This document shows positions 1-12,539 of a stretch of DNA of 64,000 nucleotides, in pieces. Both the position numbers and the translations under genes were made by a program. The notes beneath the pieces were generated by a model that saw nothing but the letters and a program-made list of their open reading frames with translations, ran no database searches and had not been told where the DNA came from. Position 1 is the stretch's first letter; every line of letters starts with the position of its first letter. Source of the DNA: Proteles cristata cristata (lineage: Eukaryota > Chordata > Mammalia > Carnivora > Hyaenidae); contig JAESUZ010005172.1 in NCBI GenBank assembly GCA_017311185.1, forward strand, positions 434,001-498,000. Reading direction: 5' to 3'.

Positions 1-650
<650 letters not shown>

Positions 651-1092
651 TTAATGTTAAAAGGAATCTTTGGTCCCCTTCCTGGAATTCTCACCTGAAG
701 CCTCAAGGATGTTGTTGGACACTCAGTCAAGGTATGCCCAGTGAGGAAAGCTGGTGACTAACTGATCTTGCTCACTGTCTCCCCAAATGGCTCTCATTAA
801 GATTCAAGGAGCTGGGCAGGGGCAACTGTGGACAATTTTGTTCAGGTTGATCCTAAGTTTTACAAGATTACGCATTTGAAGTGACACTAAGATCAATGGG
901 ATAAAAATGAACTTCTTAAAGGGATCCAAGGATGCTTGTCTGTGGCCCCAATTCACTTTGTGACCTTGGACAAGTGATTTTATGACTCAATTTCTTTAAT
1001 GCCTTATGTATCATAGATTTTTCTTCCTCTCCCAGACTCTAATACTCTTATTTGAATGATACCATGCCATGTGTTAGCTAACCAGAGACTCT

Positions 1093-1192
1093 ATGATTTG
1101 ATACTTATGGCCATAAGTATCAAGCTTATGATTTGATACTTATGGCCATAAGTATCAAGCTTATGATTTGATACTTATGGCCATAGTATCAA
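1093..1192. repeat. 35-bp palindromic tandem repeat, three copies
   Basis: Units start at 1093, 1128 and 1163, exactly 35 bp apart. Each contains the half-site TTGATACTTATGG followed directly by its reverse complement, a perfect 26-bp palindrome, joined by a spacer containing AAGCTT. The third copy has lost two bases in its right arm and its palindrome is therefore imperfect. I do not recognise the family. Confidence 0.95.
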
Positions 1193-1299
1193 ACTGGTAG
1201 GCAAAGGCAGGACAAAAATCTACTTATTGAGATACTTTATGATGGTTGCCTTTCAGAATTATGATGTCTACTTTGACAAAAGGAAGCTGCAATCATATA

Positions 1300-1304
<5 letters not shown>

Positions 1305-1331
<27 letters not shown>

Positions 1332-1517
1332 GAAACAGAGAGACAGAGCATGAGCCGGGGAGGGACAGAGAGAGAGAGGGAGACACAGAATCTGAAACAG
1401 GCTCCAGGCTCTGAGCTGTGTGCACAGAACCCGATGCAGGGCTCGAACCCACAAACCACAAGATCATGACCTGAGCAGAAGTCAGACTCTTAACCAATTG
1501 AGCCACCGAGGCGCCTC
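1305..1517 (-). mobile_element. CAN-SINE (SINEC_Fc-like)
   Basis: This is a tRNA-derived carnivore SINE, reverse-oriented: the poly-T/TTTTC tail is at the left and the head (revcomp of GAGGCGCCTCGGTGGCTC) at the right. A perfect 14-bp target-site duplication, AATCATATATTTTC, flanks it at 1291-1304 and 1521-1534. It lies in the sense orientation of ALK. Confidence 0.95.
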
Positions 1518-1619
1518 TGAAATCATATATTTTCATTGTGTCTTTAGGAAAGTTTCCTATGGCATTGTGCCTTAGATGTTTGATAAGAGACTGTAGCAAA
1601 TATTTCTAAAAGAGTTTAA

Positions 1620-2560
1620 GTGCAGTCATGTCCAGAATAAGTATATGTTATAAACAAGGCCTCTGGTATTTTTATTTGATAGAAACAACCTGTAAGCTTA
1701 GGATGATTATAGCATATAATAGCCCCAAATATTTCTGTTTAGATCCTGTAATAAAAAATAGCTATTGTGGAATGGAAGGCAAAGTATGTCCTATGGCAAC
1801 TGGAGTTTTCATCTGCTATGTGTCCCCTTTTCTTCGATTCTCATCGTTTGAAGACATTCTTTTCTGTAAATCACCATTCCTTTGTCTCCCACTCCCTAAG
1901 GTCATGGTTTCATTACAGTTTGATCAAAGAGGTCGCATACGATGAACTTCCCACTTTGTTGCATATTACCTCTTCACTAACAAGGCCACACTTGGCACTG
2001 GGGTGCCCAGGTGCTGTTTTATTTCCGAGCCTGAGTCAGGCAAGCCTGGTCTATAATCATAATCTCTTCACTTATACCTTTCCCATTTCCCAAATCTGGT
2101 GTAGCAAATACTTGTCTCCAATGAGTACTCCCAGGATAATTTAACAAATCTGTTAACAGTTTTTTTCTGCCCTCACATGGCTTCCTTGTACAATCTGGTT
2201 GCCATGACTAGAAATTTTAATCCTACCACTCCTAACTAACCTCTCTCAGCCTTTAGCCCATGCCCAGTGCCCTGCTTGGAATATTGTTTGCTACATCCCT
2301 TCTGTCCTTTTGCTTCTTGGCTACAGAATATTTGCTGATTTGGACTTGTGTGAAATCAGACTCTTGATCCTCAATGCTCTGGATGGTTGTTGGTACTTAT
2401 TAATCCACTGTTGATTTCCGTAGTTGATTTGTGAACACAAATAGCACAATGGGTGTTTCAAACTCTTCCTCAAACACTAATGCTGTTACCTCTTGGTCCA
2501 ACTCCTGATCCATTATTTTGATTTTTACTTTACTGACAAAGATTTACTGTATTGGGTGCA
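1620..2560. other. Unassigned intronic sequence
   Basis: This is AT-rich single-copy-looking DNA. No repeat family or exon was recognised. Confidence 0.5.
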
Positions 2561-2579
2561 ATCTCCTTCAGCCTCTCTG

Positions 2580-2700
2580 CCTCCCTCCCTTCCTTCCCTT
2601 CTTTTCCTCCTTCCCCTCCCCTCCCCTCCTTCCTTCCCCCACCTCCTCCTTCTCCTTGTTTTCCTCCTCTTCCTCCTTCTATTTCTCAGCATAGGTGTTT
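2580..2700. repeat. Homopyrimidine/homopurine tract
   Basis: There are 61 uninterrupted pyrimidines from 2580 to 2640 (CCTT, CCCTCCCC patterns), then further CCT-rich sequence with rare interruptions to about 2700. It is purine-rich on the ALK sense strand. Confidence 0.9.
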
Positions 2701-3660
2701 ATTTATCTACATTTATTTACCTTCTCTCTTCTTTTCCTGTCTTAGAGGAAGATGTATCTTTTATTTTCTTCTATGTTAATCTCTTATGTTTTACTCGCCC
2801 CCCCTCCCCCCAGTTCTTGCTCTCTCAATAGCTGCTTTCAGCACCTTCAGACTCTTTCTACCTTTTGGATTTTCCATCTATAAAAAAGACCAGTTTTCAT
2901 CCATCCCAGAAAAATATCCTTTATTTGATACTGCTAGCTCCTCTGACATGCAACCTATTTCTTTACCTCCATTCAGATATTAACATCTTGGATAACTGGC
3001 ATGTAACTGCTTTTATTTCCTTGTTGCCCATGCTTTCTTTAAAGTCTTTCAACCTAGCTTTTATTCTCATTACTCTAAAAAAGTAGCACTTACAATGTCC
3101 TTTATAGCTTACTCTTTCAGCTCTTTCTATGGCCTCCTAAAATGCCTCTCCCTCTCTACTTTCTCCCTTCTAACTTCTTTTGTATATCTCTATCATATCT
3201 TCATGTTTACCACTACCATCTGTGACTGATTCTTCAGTGGTTTCTCTTTATCGACTAATATCAAGGCATTCATGTTCCCTTACAATCTAAGAAAATCAAC
3301 TTTTTAGGCATTCAATGAATATTTATTGAGTACTTATGCTGAGCCATGTGTATCCTCCACCCTAGAATGGTCTAAGAGCTTGAGTTAGAGGGATCTGAAT
3401 TAAGATATTGTTGTCACTTTGGTCCTTTTGAAGTACAGTTCTGTATTCTCTAAGATGGGAATAGGTTTAGGAATACAGTGACAGCTTAACAAGATAACAA
3501 ATAGTGTAACAAATATTAAAAAGGAATTTTGGCTGAAGCACTGAGGCAATAGATGCTATACAATGTTGAAGGACTTTCAAGAGGGGTGGATGAAAATAGG
3601 TTACACAATTCTTAATCTCTTATCCATACTTTGGATTTTTTAAAAAGTTGGTGGTTGACC
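2701..3660. other. Unassigned intronic sequence
   Basis: This is pyrimidine-rich, AT-rich DNA. A short ATTGAGTACTTA-type piece near 3310-3350 resembles the 3' end of MIR/L2. Nothing else was recognised. Confidence 0.45.
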
Positions 3661-3678
3661 ACTAGGAGAGACTTTTTA

Positions 3679-3825
3679 TTTTATTTTATTATTTTTAAAA
3701 ATAGTTTATTGTCAACTTGGTTTCCATATAATACCCAGTGCTCATCCCCTCAAGTGCCCTCCTCCACACCCATCACACCCCCTTCCCCTCACCCCCACCC
3801 CATCAGTCCTCAGTTTGTTCTCAGA
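3679..3825 (-). mobile_element. Short 5'-truncated L1 3' end
   Basis: The + strand reads the reverse complement of the carnivore L1 tail (TTTATTGTCAACTTGGTTTCC, CCAGTGCTCATCCC, CTCAGTTTGTTCTCAG). A roughly 15-bp target-site duplication with one mismatch (AGGAGAGACTTTTTA and AGGAGAGAGTTTTTA) flanks it at 3664-3678 and 3826-3840. Only about 150 bp of 3' UTR was inserted. Confidence 0.88.
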
Positions 3826-3840
3826 AGGAGAGAGTTTTTA

Positions 3841-6230
3841 GCATGTGCTTTTTGTATATTATGAGTTCCACCTCACTTTACCCTTCTGCAGAGAAGTTTC
3901 CCTCTTCATCCTAAGTAAAGAGAGCAGTTTTAATGATACCACCTTGAGCACTTGCAGTTTGGGGAGTTCAGTAGAACGTTTTGTAACTCCTACTGGAAAA
4001 TCTAAAGTATGAACAAGGGGCTGAGTAGCTGCTCTGATGGCAGAACAAAGGCAAGGTGGAACCATTGGATGGCTTGCACTCTGAGAGTTTGGTGGTGCAC
4101 ACATGCATGATCATTATACATAGACTAGAGTGAGCAGTGTAAAAGAGGGCCCATGTGGGTCATTTTAGATCTTGTCTAAGAGGGCTTCTTGAAGAGGTCA
4201 ACAGAATTCAGAAGAAAGAAGGTGCAGGCATCTTGAGATGCCCAAGGGCAGAGGAAAGAGTAAATGACCTCCTGGAATAGAGATACATATGCCCTAGTCA
4301 AGGTGAAAGATTACTAGCCATAGTGGAGGGGGTCAGGAGGAATGGAGATCTCCAAAGAAACCACAAACATGCCCCTTGTGAAAAATAGTAAGCCTTAAAT
4401 ATTTGCCACATCCAGAGAATACCAATGCCAGACCACCACAATAGTTCTTGTCCAGGGAGAGCTTTCTTGCTTCCCTTACTCTTTCCCTTTCCCTGCACTA
4501 AAGGGTCACAAGTTAGCCAGATGACTGAAGAGGAAAGCTGAGTGAAATGGAGAGAACAGTGACCACCATTTCCCTAATTTCAGGGTTTGCATCTACAGTA
4601 GTGTCAAGTCTGGCAGGAGGAGGGGAGGAAAAAAGCCCTAACTTTAAAGCAAGATTGAAGCTCTGATGAGATGGGCATTTTGACTTCTAAATAAGCCTGT
4701 GTTTTGTGTTTTGAAGAGACCAAAAGTAGTTTGTATTACCTAGAGCAACCAGGTAAGTAGTTTTCATCCAGTAGTCCACACATGGGGGCCAAGTGGATGT
4801 TAGTTCCTAGACTTCCTCACATTAGTCTACATGTCCGCTTTGCACTTGACATGTATTTTTCTGCTTCTGTGGTTTTGATCTTTCCATTTCCTCTACCTGT
4901 TCTTTCCTTCTCACCACGTAAAAAATTAAATATTTAATTTTCATGGAACCTTTTCTTATCTTCTATCTCACAAATGACCCTCCCCCCTCTGAAATCTTAC
5001 AATTGAGGATATTGGGACCATGACGGGACACAGCTCTGGTGGCTTGTCTTCCCTCCATCATCCTTGGGCAATTTCCTTCAAGGCAGGGATGTCTTACCTT
5101 GTATTTATAGTAGTGATTAAGTGAGGGCACATGGTAGGAACTCATCAATATCAGGAAAAATAAAGAGGTATACGTTTCTAGGAGCAGCCTTCCGTCTTTA
5201 CCAGGTCCCCTCTCAGGGATAGAAACCAGCTTTCCACCTATGAAGCTCATTAGCACTTTCCTGCACTGTAGGGTTGGGTACCAGGGAAGGAAGGGGATCC
5301 ACCCATTTTGCAGTTAACTAGCTGAAGTGGAAATGGCCTGATTCTCAGCTTTCTTTGGAAACTTTCAGTCTGAAGTAGAGTCTGCTAGTGGGCTGAGCAT
5401 GGTGGTGAGATGTAGCCCTCATACTGACATTGGGGCCATTGGCTAGCTTACTGCTGAGCTTTCTCCATCTTCCTACACTATATTTTAGGCCTGGGAAGTG
5501 AGAACAGTACTGGTTGCCAAGGGATGGCATCCCTAGATCCTGAGGAGATCTACCAGGATCCCTCTTGGTATCAGCCCTTGAGGTGATTATCTATTCATTC
5601 AACTCATATTTACTGCATACCTACTCTGTGCTGTATTATTATATATACCTTCTCTGCCCTCATGAAGCTTATCAGCTTGCCAGGAAGTCTGAATTTCAAG
5701 GAATAACTGCAATTTTGCTGGGTGTAGCAAAAGGGAAGTAATCGGAGCCATTTGACAGTAAAGACTCAAAACATGAGACAATCAAACCAATACTGCTTGA
5801 CATAAGACAATGAGGACTTGGGTCAAGATGGCCACTTGATCCAACTGTTCAGAACTACAGACAAATAGTAGTATTAAAAATTTGACTTTCCTTTCATCTT
5901 ACAATACTACCAGCCATGTTTATAGCAGAAAACATTTATCTGCAGCTACAACTCAAGCCAAGGCATGCACTGTCTCAGTTTCCATAAAGTCTAGTTTTAG
6001 AAACAAATGCAAGGCTTGGAATGACATTGCAAACTGGTGGTTAGTGAATGGCTAGCAAAGTATGTTTTTCTGCCACTTATTTCTTTCATACGCTGAGTGT
6101 TTAGTAAGGTGGTGTATCTAGGTGATGTATTCTTTCTCAGATAGAAGCAGTTTAGAACTTCAGGTTTTTCACTTGGTCTGCTTTTCACCTATAGTTATAC
6201 CTAGTGATTCCAGATTTTGCCTCTAAATGT
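3841..6230. other. Unassigned intronic sequence
   Basis: This is 2.4 kb of ordinary intronic DNA with no recognised repeat, exon or microsatellite. Confidence 0.45.
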
Positions 6231-6242
6231 CAGTCAGTGATT

Positions 6243-6395
6243 TGCTACTCAGAGTGTGATGTTCAGGCTGGGATCATTAGTGTTACCTGGGAATTTGTCA
6301 GAGATGCAGAACCTCTTGCCTGATCCCAGACTTACTGCATCAGAATCTTCAGGGAAGCAACCTCTGGGGCCTTGTTCCCATGCTCCTACGACTCA
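6243..6395 (+). mobile_element. hAT-Charlie nonautonomous element (MER20/MER5-like)
   Basis: This is a degenerate match to the pattern GTG-GTC...CACCTGGGAACTTGTTAGAAATGCAGA...CCCAGACCTACTGAATCAGAATC. The left terminal repeat is worn and the right one is not clear. Confidence 0.65.
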
Positions 6396-6534
6396 TCCCA
6401 CTTCCTTTCCAGAATGCACTGAAAACAATTGTCCTTTGTATCAACATTCATTCCCGGTGGTTTATCAACTCTCTTTATTTCATTGCCTGCTGACGAAGGG
6501 ATAACATGGGGTTTGTGCTCCAATATCGAAGTGA

Positions 6535-6655
6535 ATGAATTATGTGACTTTAAGGCAACCACTTACCTCTGTGAGCCTCTATTTTCTTAAGACAAATTTG
6601 TGATAATAACCATAGCTTCCCTGCCCACCTTAAAGTGGTCATAAAAACTGAGGTA
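6535..6655 (+). mobile_element. MIR fragment
   Basis: This is a worn MIR core: gtgacTTTAAGGCAAcCACTTaCCTCTGTGAGCCTC followed by an AT-rich stretch like TCTGTAAAATGGGGATAATA. Confidence 0.65.
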
Positions 6656-6702
6656 AAGAGTGTGGAAGCAGAGCCCACATGTTATGAACGAAATGGTTAA
6701 GC

Positions 6703-6879
6703 CAGTGGTTTTCAACCTGGGCTGAAAATTGAAAGCACCTGGGGAGTTTTCACAACTACTCATGCCTGAGTTCCACTCCAGACATTCCGATTTAATTGGT
6801 CTTGGGTAGGTCCTGCGCATCAGCAGTTTTTCAAATCTCTCCAGATGATTCTAAAGTACATCATAGGCTGAAACCACTG
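6703..6879 (+). mobile_element. MER5A-like hAT-Charlie element
   Basis: This is an almost full-length copy with terminal inverted repeats CAGTGGTTTTCAACC on the left and CTGAAACCACTG on the right. Internal CACCTGGGGAGTTTT and CCAGATGATTCTAAAG mark the family. Confidence 0.88.
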
Positions 6880-7539
6880 GAGAGATGGGGTTACTTAGTG
6901 CAGGAAGTAGCCTGGTCATCTTGGTCAGGGGTCCATTCTTATCTTGCACTTTGAGTAGGAGGCAATTCTTAATAACTAAAAAATGGCTTAAAATGTTTCC
7001 ACCATCACCAAGGTGTACTAGGAATGTTTTTCCTGCAAGAGGGAGGATGCAGACCTCAGCAGAGGGCCCTCACGTGCCTGCCACATTATCCCTTGGCCAG
7101 GACTGAGGACAGCCTGAGAGTGAGAGATTCATGGGCTGAGGGTAAGCAGTGATGACCTAAGAATGCAAATGGGACCAGAAGTATCCTCTTGGGACTACTT
7201 ACCAATTTCTTAATTAGATCTGAAGGACTGACATCAATCCTTTCTGAATATCCCTTATTTATTATTTGTATCTAACTGTATAGAGTAACTATTTGTGGTT
7301 CCCAGGGCAGATTGCAGGTTCAAGGCCCTCTAAAAGACTTCCCCTTTCCTCCTAAATACAGTCGCAGATAAAAGAAGCCCTTTGTTACCATTATATGTAG
7401 ATATCCATGCCAGGTAGACCTGGCTTGATACTGACAGTTAAGGTTCAGGTGCTCAGAGTGGGCAGAATACAATTTTGGAATCTGATTTTAATAAGACCAA
7501 TTTCTATCGGGGTAACCTATAGGATCATTTGTTAAATGA

Positions 7540-7720
7540 CTATTGAATGCTAGAGAGCTGTGCTAGGCACTTGTACATATGCTATCTCATTTTATACTCA
7601 CAACATTCCTTCCTGTGGGTATTATCATACCCATTTTTCATATGTGGAATCTGAAGCTTAGATAAGTTAAGTCACCCATGGTCGCTGGGCCCATATCCTG
7701 TGGAGCTGGTTTCCACACTA
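7540..7720 (-). mobile_element. MIR
   Basis: It contains TGTGCTAGGCACT...TCTCATTTTATACTCACAACA...and a worn GAGGAAACTGAGGCTTAGAGAAGTTAAG, the reverse-oriented MIR core. Confidence 0.75.
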
Positions 7721-7824
7721 TGGTCTGTGCTGTTTCTAACATATCTATAGCACTGTGTACATGTAACATGTTATGGTAATACTTAACTCTTCTGTGGGCG
7801 TATTGTGAAGGTTTTCTAGATCCT

Positions 7825-8175
7825 TGTTCTTCAAAGTGTGGTCTATAAACCAGCAGTATTGGCATGACCTGGGAACTTATTAAAAATTCAGGGTCTTGGG
7901 GTGCCTGGGTGGCTCAATCAGTTAAGCAGCCAACTTCGGCTCAGGTCATGATCTCATGATTTGTGAGTTCGAGCCCCACATCAGGCTCTGGGCTGACAGC
8001 CCGGGGCCTGGAGCCTGCTTCAGATTCTGTGTCTTCCTCTCTCTCTGCCCTCCTCTGCTCACTCTGTCTCTAAAAACAAATAAATATTAAAAAAAATTTT
8101 TTTTAAATAATGCAGGGTCTCAAGTCCCACCTTAGGTCTGCCGAGTCAGAATTTATATCTTAATAAGATCTTAGC
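7825..8175 (+). mobile_element. hAT-Charlie (MER20-like) element split by a CAN-SINE
   Basis: The left part (7825-7896) has TTCAAAGTGTGGTCTATAAA and GACCTGGGAACTTATTA. The right part (8105-8175) has CCCACCTTAGGTCTGCCGAG and TCAGAATTTATAT. A SINE sits between them, so the SINE is the later insertion. Confidence 0.8.
7898..8104 (+). mobile_element. CAN-SINE (SINEC_Fc-like)
   Basis: The head reads GGGGTGCCTGGGTGGCTC, the body GGTCATGATCTCATG and GTTCGAGCCCCACATC, and the tail is CT-rich and then A-rich. An imperfect duplication (TTCAGGGTCT and ATGCAGGGTCT) flanks it. It is antisense to ALK. Confidence 0.95.
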
Positions 8176-8199
8176 TCAGACATACCATCAGAATAGAGG

Positions 8200-9160
8200 A
8201 ATTAGGTAGGGGTAGGTTTTAAACCTTTGTCTCTGCCAGACAATTAGTATCATGTGTTTGTACATATATATATATTATATATATATGACAAATGTATTCA
8301 CACAAATATGAGAAATCTCATATAAATATAATGTTTATGAGAAATAACACTTGTTGGAGCCTATGATGATAAAAATGTTGATCTTCTAGATACATCCTAA
8401 TAGGTATAGGTTATAAATGCTAGCTTTTGGCTAATAACCTATTTTATATGCAGACAGAAAATAGGACAAGTGAAAAGAGACAACGTCAGGAGCATGCCAC
8501 CAGCAATTATATTCTCTGGCTCCAGCAGGCCCTTTCACAAGGGCCTTTCCCCCCCTCCTTCTCAATGGGGTCCAATAGACTTTCCAATTATGTGCTACCA
8601 GTGTTTGTCTTGTTATTAATTAAAGTTCTGTATGTAAAGCAAGAGCTGCATTGTGGCTAGGCCTAATGCTATTATTTCTCTCATGGCCCTTTCCTCCTCC
8701 TGAGGTAATTACTGCAATTTTATGTCTAGAATATGCCCCGTGTTTGCTATGCATAGCTCATGACAACTTCACGACAATATCTTGAATCCATCAAAAAAAT
8801 ATCAGCATGGAACTTAGGCTGAAATTGGACAAAAGAGACTCAACGGTATCAAATAATGTCCATTCTGTATGCAGCACCCCCAAACGTAGGTAATGCTGTG
8901 AGGTGGAAGGTGCTATCTTTCTTTGTCTTTCTGAAGGGCTGCCTGAATTCCCAGAGCAGAGACCAAACCAGGATGCACGTTCCAGTGTGTATTTCACTTT
9001 AACAGAAGGATATGCTTTCTAACAGAGAGAGATGCTCAAAAATGAGCTTGCTTGGGAGGGTGGATATTCCCCACCCTGGGCGGGGTGGGGGGGCATCCAG
9101 CAGTGACTGGGCAACCAGAATTGATGCTGTTGTCAGGGACATCCAAGCTTTGAATAAAGG
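8200..9160. other. Unassigned intronic sequence with a short AT repeat
   Basis: It contains an alternating TA tract at 8263-8287. Otherwise no repeat or exon was recognised. Confidence 0.45.
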
Positions 9161-9163
9161 TTA

Positions 9164-9211
9164 AGTGATGCCACAGGACTGTGATGCCAACCTGTGATGC
9201 CACAGGACTGT
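9164..9211. repeat. Short tandem duplication
   Basis: GTGATGCCACAGGACTGT occurs at 9165-9182 and again at 9194-9211, a 29-bp offset. Confidence 0.85.
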
Positions 9212-9236
9212 CGTACGGGTGTGAACTGGTAATTTT

Positions 9237-9286
9237 AAGAGTTCCTTGGTTTCTTATTAATAAGAGTTCCATGGTCTCTTATTAAT
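9237..9286. repeat. 25-bp tandem duplication
   Basis: AAGAGTTCC(T/A)TGGT(T/C)TCTTATTAAT occurs twice head to tail, at 9237-9261 and 9262-9286, with two differences. Confidence 0.92.
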
Positions 9287-9774
9287 TTTAATTGAGAGTA
9301 TTGACTCACTGCAAAACCCAGTGTTTTTGTAGGCCATCTCCTAATTCACCTGGAAAAAATAAATACCAACTCTCCAGCTATAAATAGCCTAATGAAAAAT
9401 CAACTCAACACAGCAAGAAGCAGGCCAGATGCAGATTTTTGATAACAAGCAAGGAAAATGTGCTGGCAAATGCTTGCAATTATGGAAGTTTAAGAAATGC
9501 TGGATTCCTGGCCATGAAGGAGACTTAAAAGATTGATATCCTGTCTGAAAATAGCACCCCATGTCTCCTTCTTTCCAAGGCATCACATCAAAGCCAGAAA
9601 CAGCCAGCCAGGGAAATGTACATGCTCCCTTTGTAAAAACACAGCAAGAAAACATGAAGGTTATACATAAAAATAACAACTGTGGGATCTCTGGCTGGTG
9701 AAGTTATGCAGTTATAGGTATTTTTTCCTTCTTTGGCCTCTTCTAATTTATTTTTACAATGAACATCCATTACT

Positions 9775-10120
9775 TTTTGATAAGTAGAACAAAAATGACA
9801 AAATAAGTGTAGGGTATGCAGCTATTAAAAGCATGTTTATGAAGAATAACACTGATGCAAGAAAATATAATATTAAATAAAGAAAGAAGACATAAAATAT
9901 TTATATGGTATGATGCCAAATTTGTATGAGCCCTTTCCACTCTGCTCAAATCTACATCTATGTATCTGGAAGGAAATGCACCAGTGTGGTAAGAAGGATT
10001 ACCTTTGGGGGGTAAGAGTGTGGGCAATTTCAATTCTCTTCATGCTTTCTGTATTTTCCTAATGTTCTCCAATGAGCATAGAACACTTTTATAATCAGAA
10101 AAAACAATAAACACTATATT
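9775..10120 (+). mobile_element. Ancient L1M 3' end
   Basis: The order of worn motifs fits the 3' end of old mammalian L1: TATGCAGCTATTAAAAGCATG, TATGATGCCAAATTTGTA, TGGAAGGAAATGCACCA, GATTACCTTTGGGGGGTAAGA, TTTCTGTATTTTCCTAATG, CAATGAGCATAGAACACTT, TTATAATCAGAAAAAACAA. Confidence 0.8.
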
Positions 10121-10274
10121 AAAAATGGCAGCAAGGGAGGGTTCTGATGTCATTTGAAAATGGGAAAAAATAGTGCTTTCTTTTCACCCCCTTCTGGGAA
10201 GATAAGTTTCTCTTGCCTGCAATGTCTGGGCTTTTTAGGAAGACCCAGGGAAGGTGGGGAGCTTCTAGGGAAGA

Positions 10275-10450
10275 AGTGATGCAGACAGAACACGAGCTTT
10301 GAAATCATACAGCCATTCTGTCTTTATTTGTGGCATAATCAGTCCTCAGTCTTCATCCATAAAATGGGGCCAACTGTACTCTGCTCAGAGAGTTGCTGGG
10401 GGACTTTAATAAGATTACAAAACCCAGTGCCCACCTTACCAAATACATTT
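10275..10450 (+). mobile_element. MIR
   Basis: GAGCTTTGAAATCATACAG resembles the MIR 5' part; TCTTCATCCATAAAATGGGG and TTGCTGGGGGACTTTAATAAG match its core and 3' part. Confidence 0.75.
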
Positions 10451-11635
10451 GATCAATGTTAGTTTTCTCCTCCTGTATGGGAAAGGGCAAGCAGGCAATA
10501 CCACATTAGAGATAAACAGCTCGCAAAAGATAGAAAGGGACAGAGTGAAGGATGCTGTATTTAAAATTATCATTTCAGTGTTCTATCTTTCAGTTTCCCC
10601 AGAGAGTTATCTTTCCTGTCTTAGGGGAAGAAAAACGGTGATATTTTCTTTTGAGTTACACTGTGATGGTATGATCTTGAGCAAACAGCCTCCCCTGTAC
10701 CTCTGTCTGTCTGCGTGTGATGGGGACGATGCTGTGAAATAGCTCTGTATTCCTCTGGTTGGGGAACGGGATCTACTCTGTGCAATGGAAGTCTTATAAC
10801 CTTTACGGACTACTGGTGGAAAGAGAATGGACCCCAGGTATGTGAGTGTTTGCAGGGGCCCAGAGCCATGTGGGGAGTATTTATTCTGACCTCTGGGGAG
10901 AGTCTATGCTTGCAACAGGGTGTCCCCCTATATATGGGGCTTTTGAATGTGTGATACAGATCTCTAGTAGGAGCCACAAGGGTCCATGATTAGCAGGTGG
11001 ATTACCAATGGGGTCTAAATATCTGCCAAGAGCCCAGAAAGATTTCATTCACACCCATGAGCCTTGACAGTAATTCTTCCTATGCCTCAGTTTCAACATA
11101 TAATAGCAGAGGTATTAATTTAGAATGGGTTGTAGGTATTAAATTAATTATGTCTGACTACAATTACAATGGCTGTTGATTACTTTAGCCCATTAGCATG
11201 TGGCCTGGCAGTGTCAACCACATCATAGTAAGTGGTGACAGAATGCTAGGGTCCAGTGGCTTCCCAGGTCTAGGTACTGAAGAGAGAATTATTTTGCCTC
11301 AGAAATCTCAGTGGGGCCGCATTTGTTGGTATCTTGAGAATCCAAGGGGAGTCTCCTTGTTAGCTCCTATTCTGGACCAGGGTTATGCTCATAATTGAGG
11401 GGCTGTGTAATAGTTATTTAATTAATGATTGATTGATTAAGCAAACTCATTGGGCATGTCCTCCTGAAACTAATCCTAGGCACTATGCCAAATAATGTCC
11501 CCAACTTGCCCGCAAGTTGCAATTGATCGAGAGGAGAAACAAGAATACACACAATATCTGAATTCATGATAGAGTGACTTCTTGCTGCCTGTGCAAAGTA
11601 AGAAGAAATAACAATCAGAATTTCTTCCATTCCAA
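10450..11635. other. Unassigned intronic sequence
   Basis: This is 1.2 kb in which no repeat, exon or regulatory signature was recognised. Confidence 0.45.
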
Positions 11636-11639
11636 AGAG

Positions 11640-11820
11640 TTTTTACATTTTCATTCGATCTTTGCAACAACCTCAGGCAGCAAGTAAAACAGGTTTTATC
11701 CCCAATTTTATCCTCAGGGGGGAGTGACTTGCTTGAGGTCATATAACTTGTAAGAGGCAGAGCTGGGATTCAAACTCAGGTGACTTAAGTTAAGTCCAGT
11801 GACTTAACTAGTGTTTGTAG
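11640..11820 (-). mobile_element. MIR
   Basis: TTGCAACAACCTCAGG, GAGTGACTTGCTTGAGGTCAT, and GAGGCAGAGCTGGGATTCAA are the reverse-oriented MIR signature. Confidence 0.85.
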
Positions 11821-11824
11821 ATTT

Positions 11825-11930
11825 GGCTTTGGAGGTGGACAGATGTTGTTTTAAATCTTGGGTCCTCCTCTTAGTAGTAAGGTGACCTTGGGCAAGTCAC
11901 TTAAGTTATCGAGGCCCCAGGGTCACTGTC
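11825..11930 (+). mobile_element. MIR fragment
   Basis: It carries GTAAGGTGACCTTGGGCAAG followed by TCACTTAAGTTATCGAGGCC, the MIR core in forward orientation, directly next to the opposite-oriented MIR on its left. Confidence 0.75.
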
Positions 11931-12539
11931 AGTGATGGGGGGGGTGTCACAATTTCTCACAAATCTGTTTTGGTAATGAGATAAAACAAGTGACATTCTC
12001 AGCAGAGTCCTAGCCACACAATAAGGGGTTGATATTTTAAAAATGCTCCCTCAGTTGGCTTACTAGCTATGAAGGGTCCCTTCCTCAGGCCCAGACCAAG
12101 GAAGGTTTCTTTTTCTCAAGAGTGCAAAGAGTTAGGGTGTGTGAGGGCTTTACTTAAGACCTTTGGCTTGCTTTTTAATGTAATGCAGCTGAGTGATCCA
12201 TGAATAACCTGGACACCAGGACCTGTCATACTGAAAGCAAGTATTTTTAACTTTTCAGCTGAAAACACCCCAAAGAGATCCCAGATTCTTGTGGCCTGTC
12301 TCCAGCATATCTGGCCACATGGTGGGTTTGAAATGAGTACTTGCTGCTTCACTGCCTGACCAGAAGCCCTCTGTGACCTTCCCTCCCTTCCTTCCCCTGC
12401 CAGGCATCTGCGTGCCCATCCAACCCAGCCCAGTTCCAAGCTACCTCTCTGATCTTGTCCCGGCAGCTGTCCACCCTTCACACCCTGAGGAGGCCACCCC
12501 CTGACTACCTCAGGGGAGTGGCTGAGCGGATATCTTTGA

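Noticed and set aside
1093..1192. Regular 35-bp direct repeats as a CRISPR array
   Set aside because: There are no unique spacers between units and the host is a mammal; it is a tandem minisatellite.
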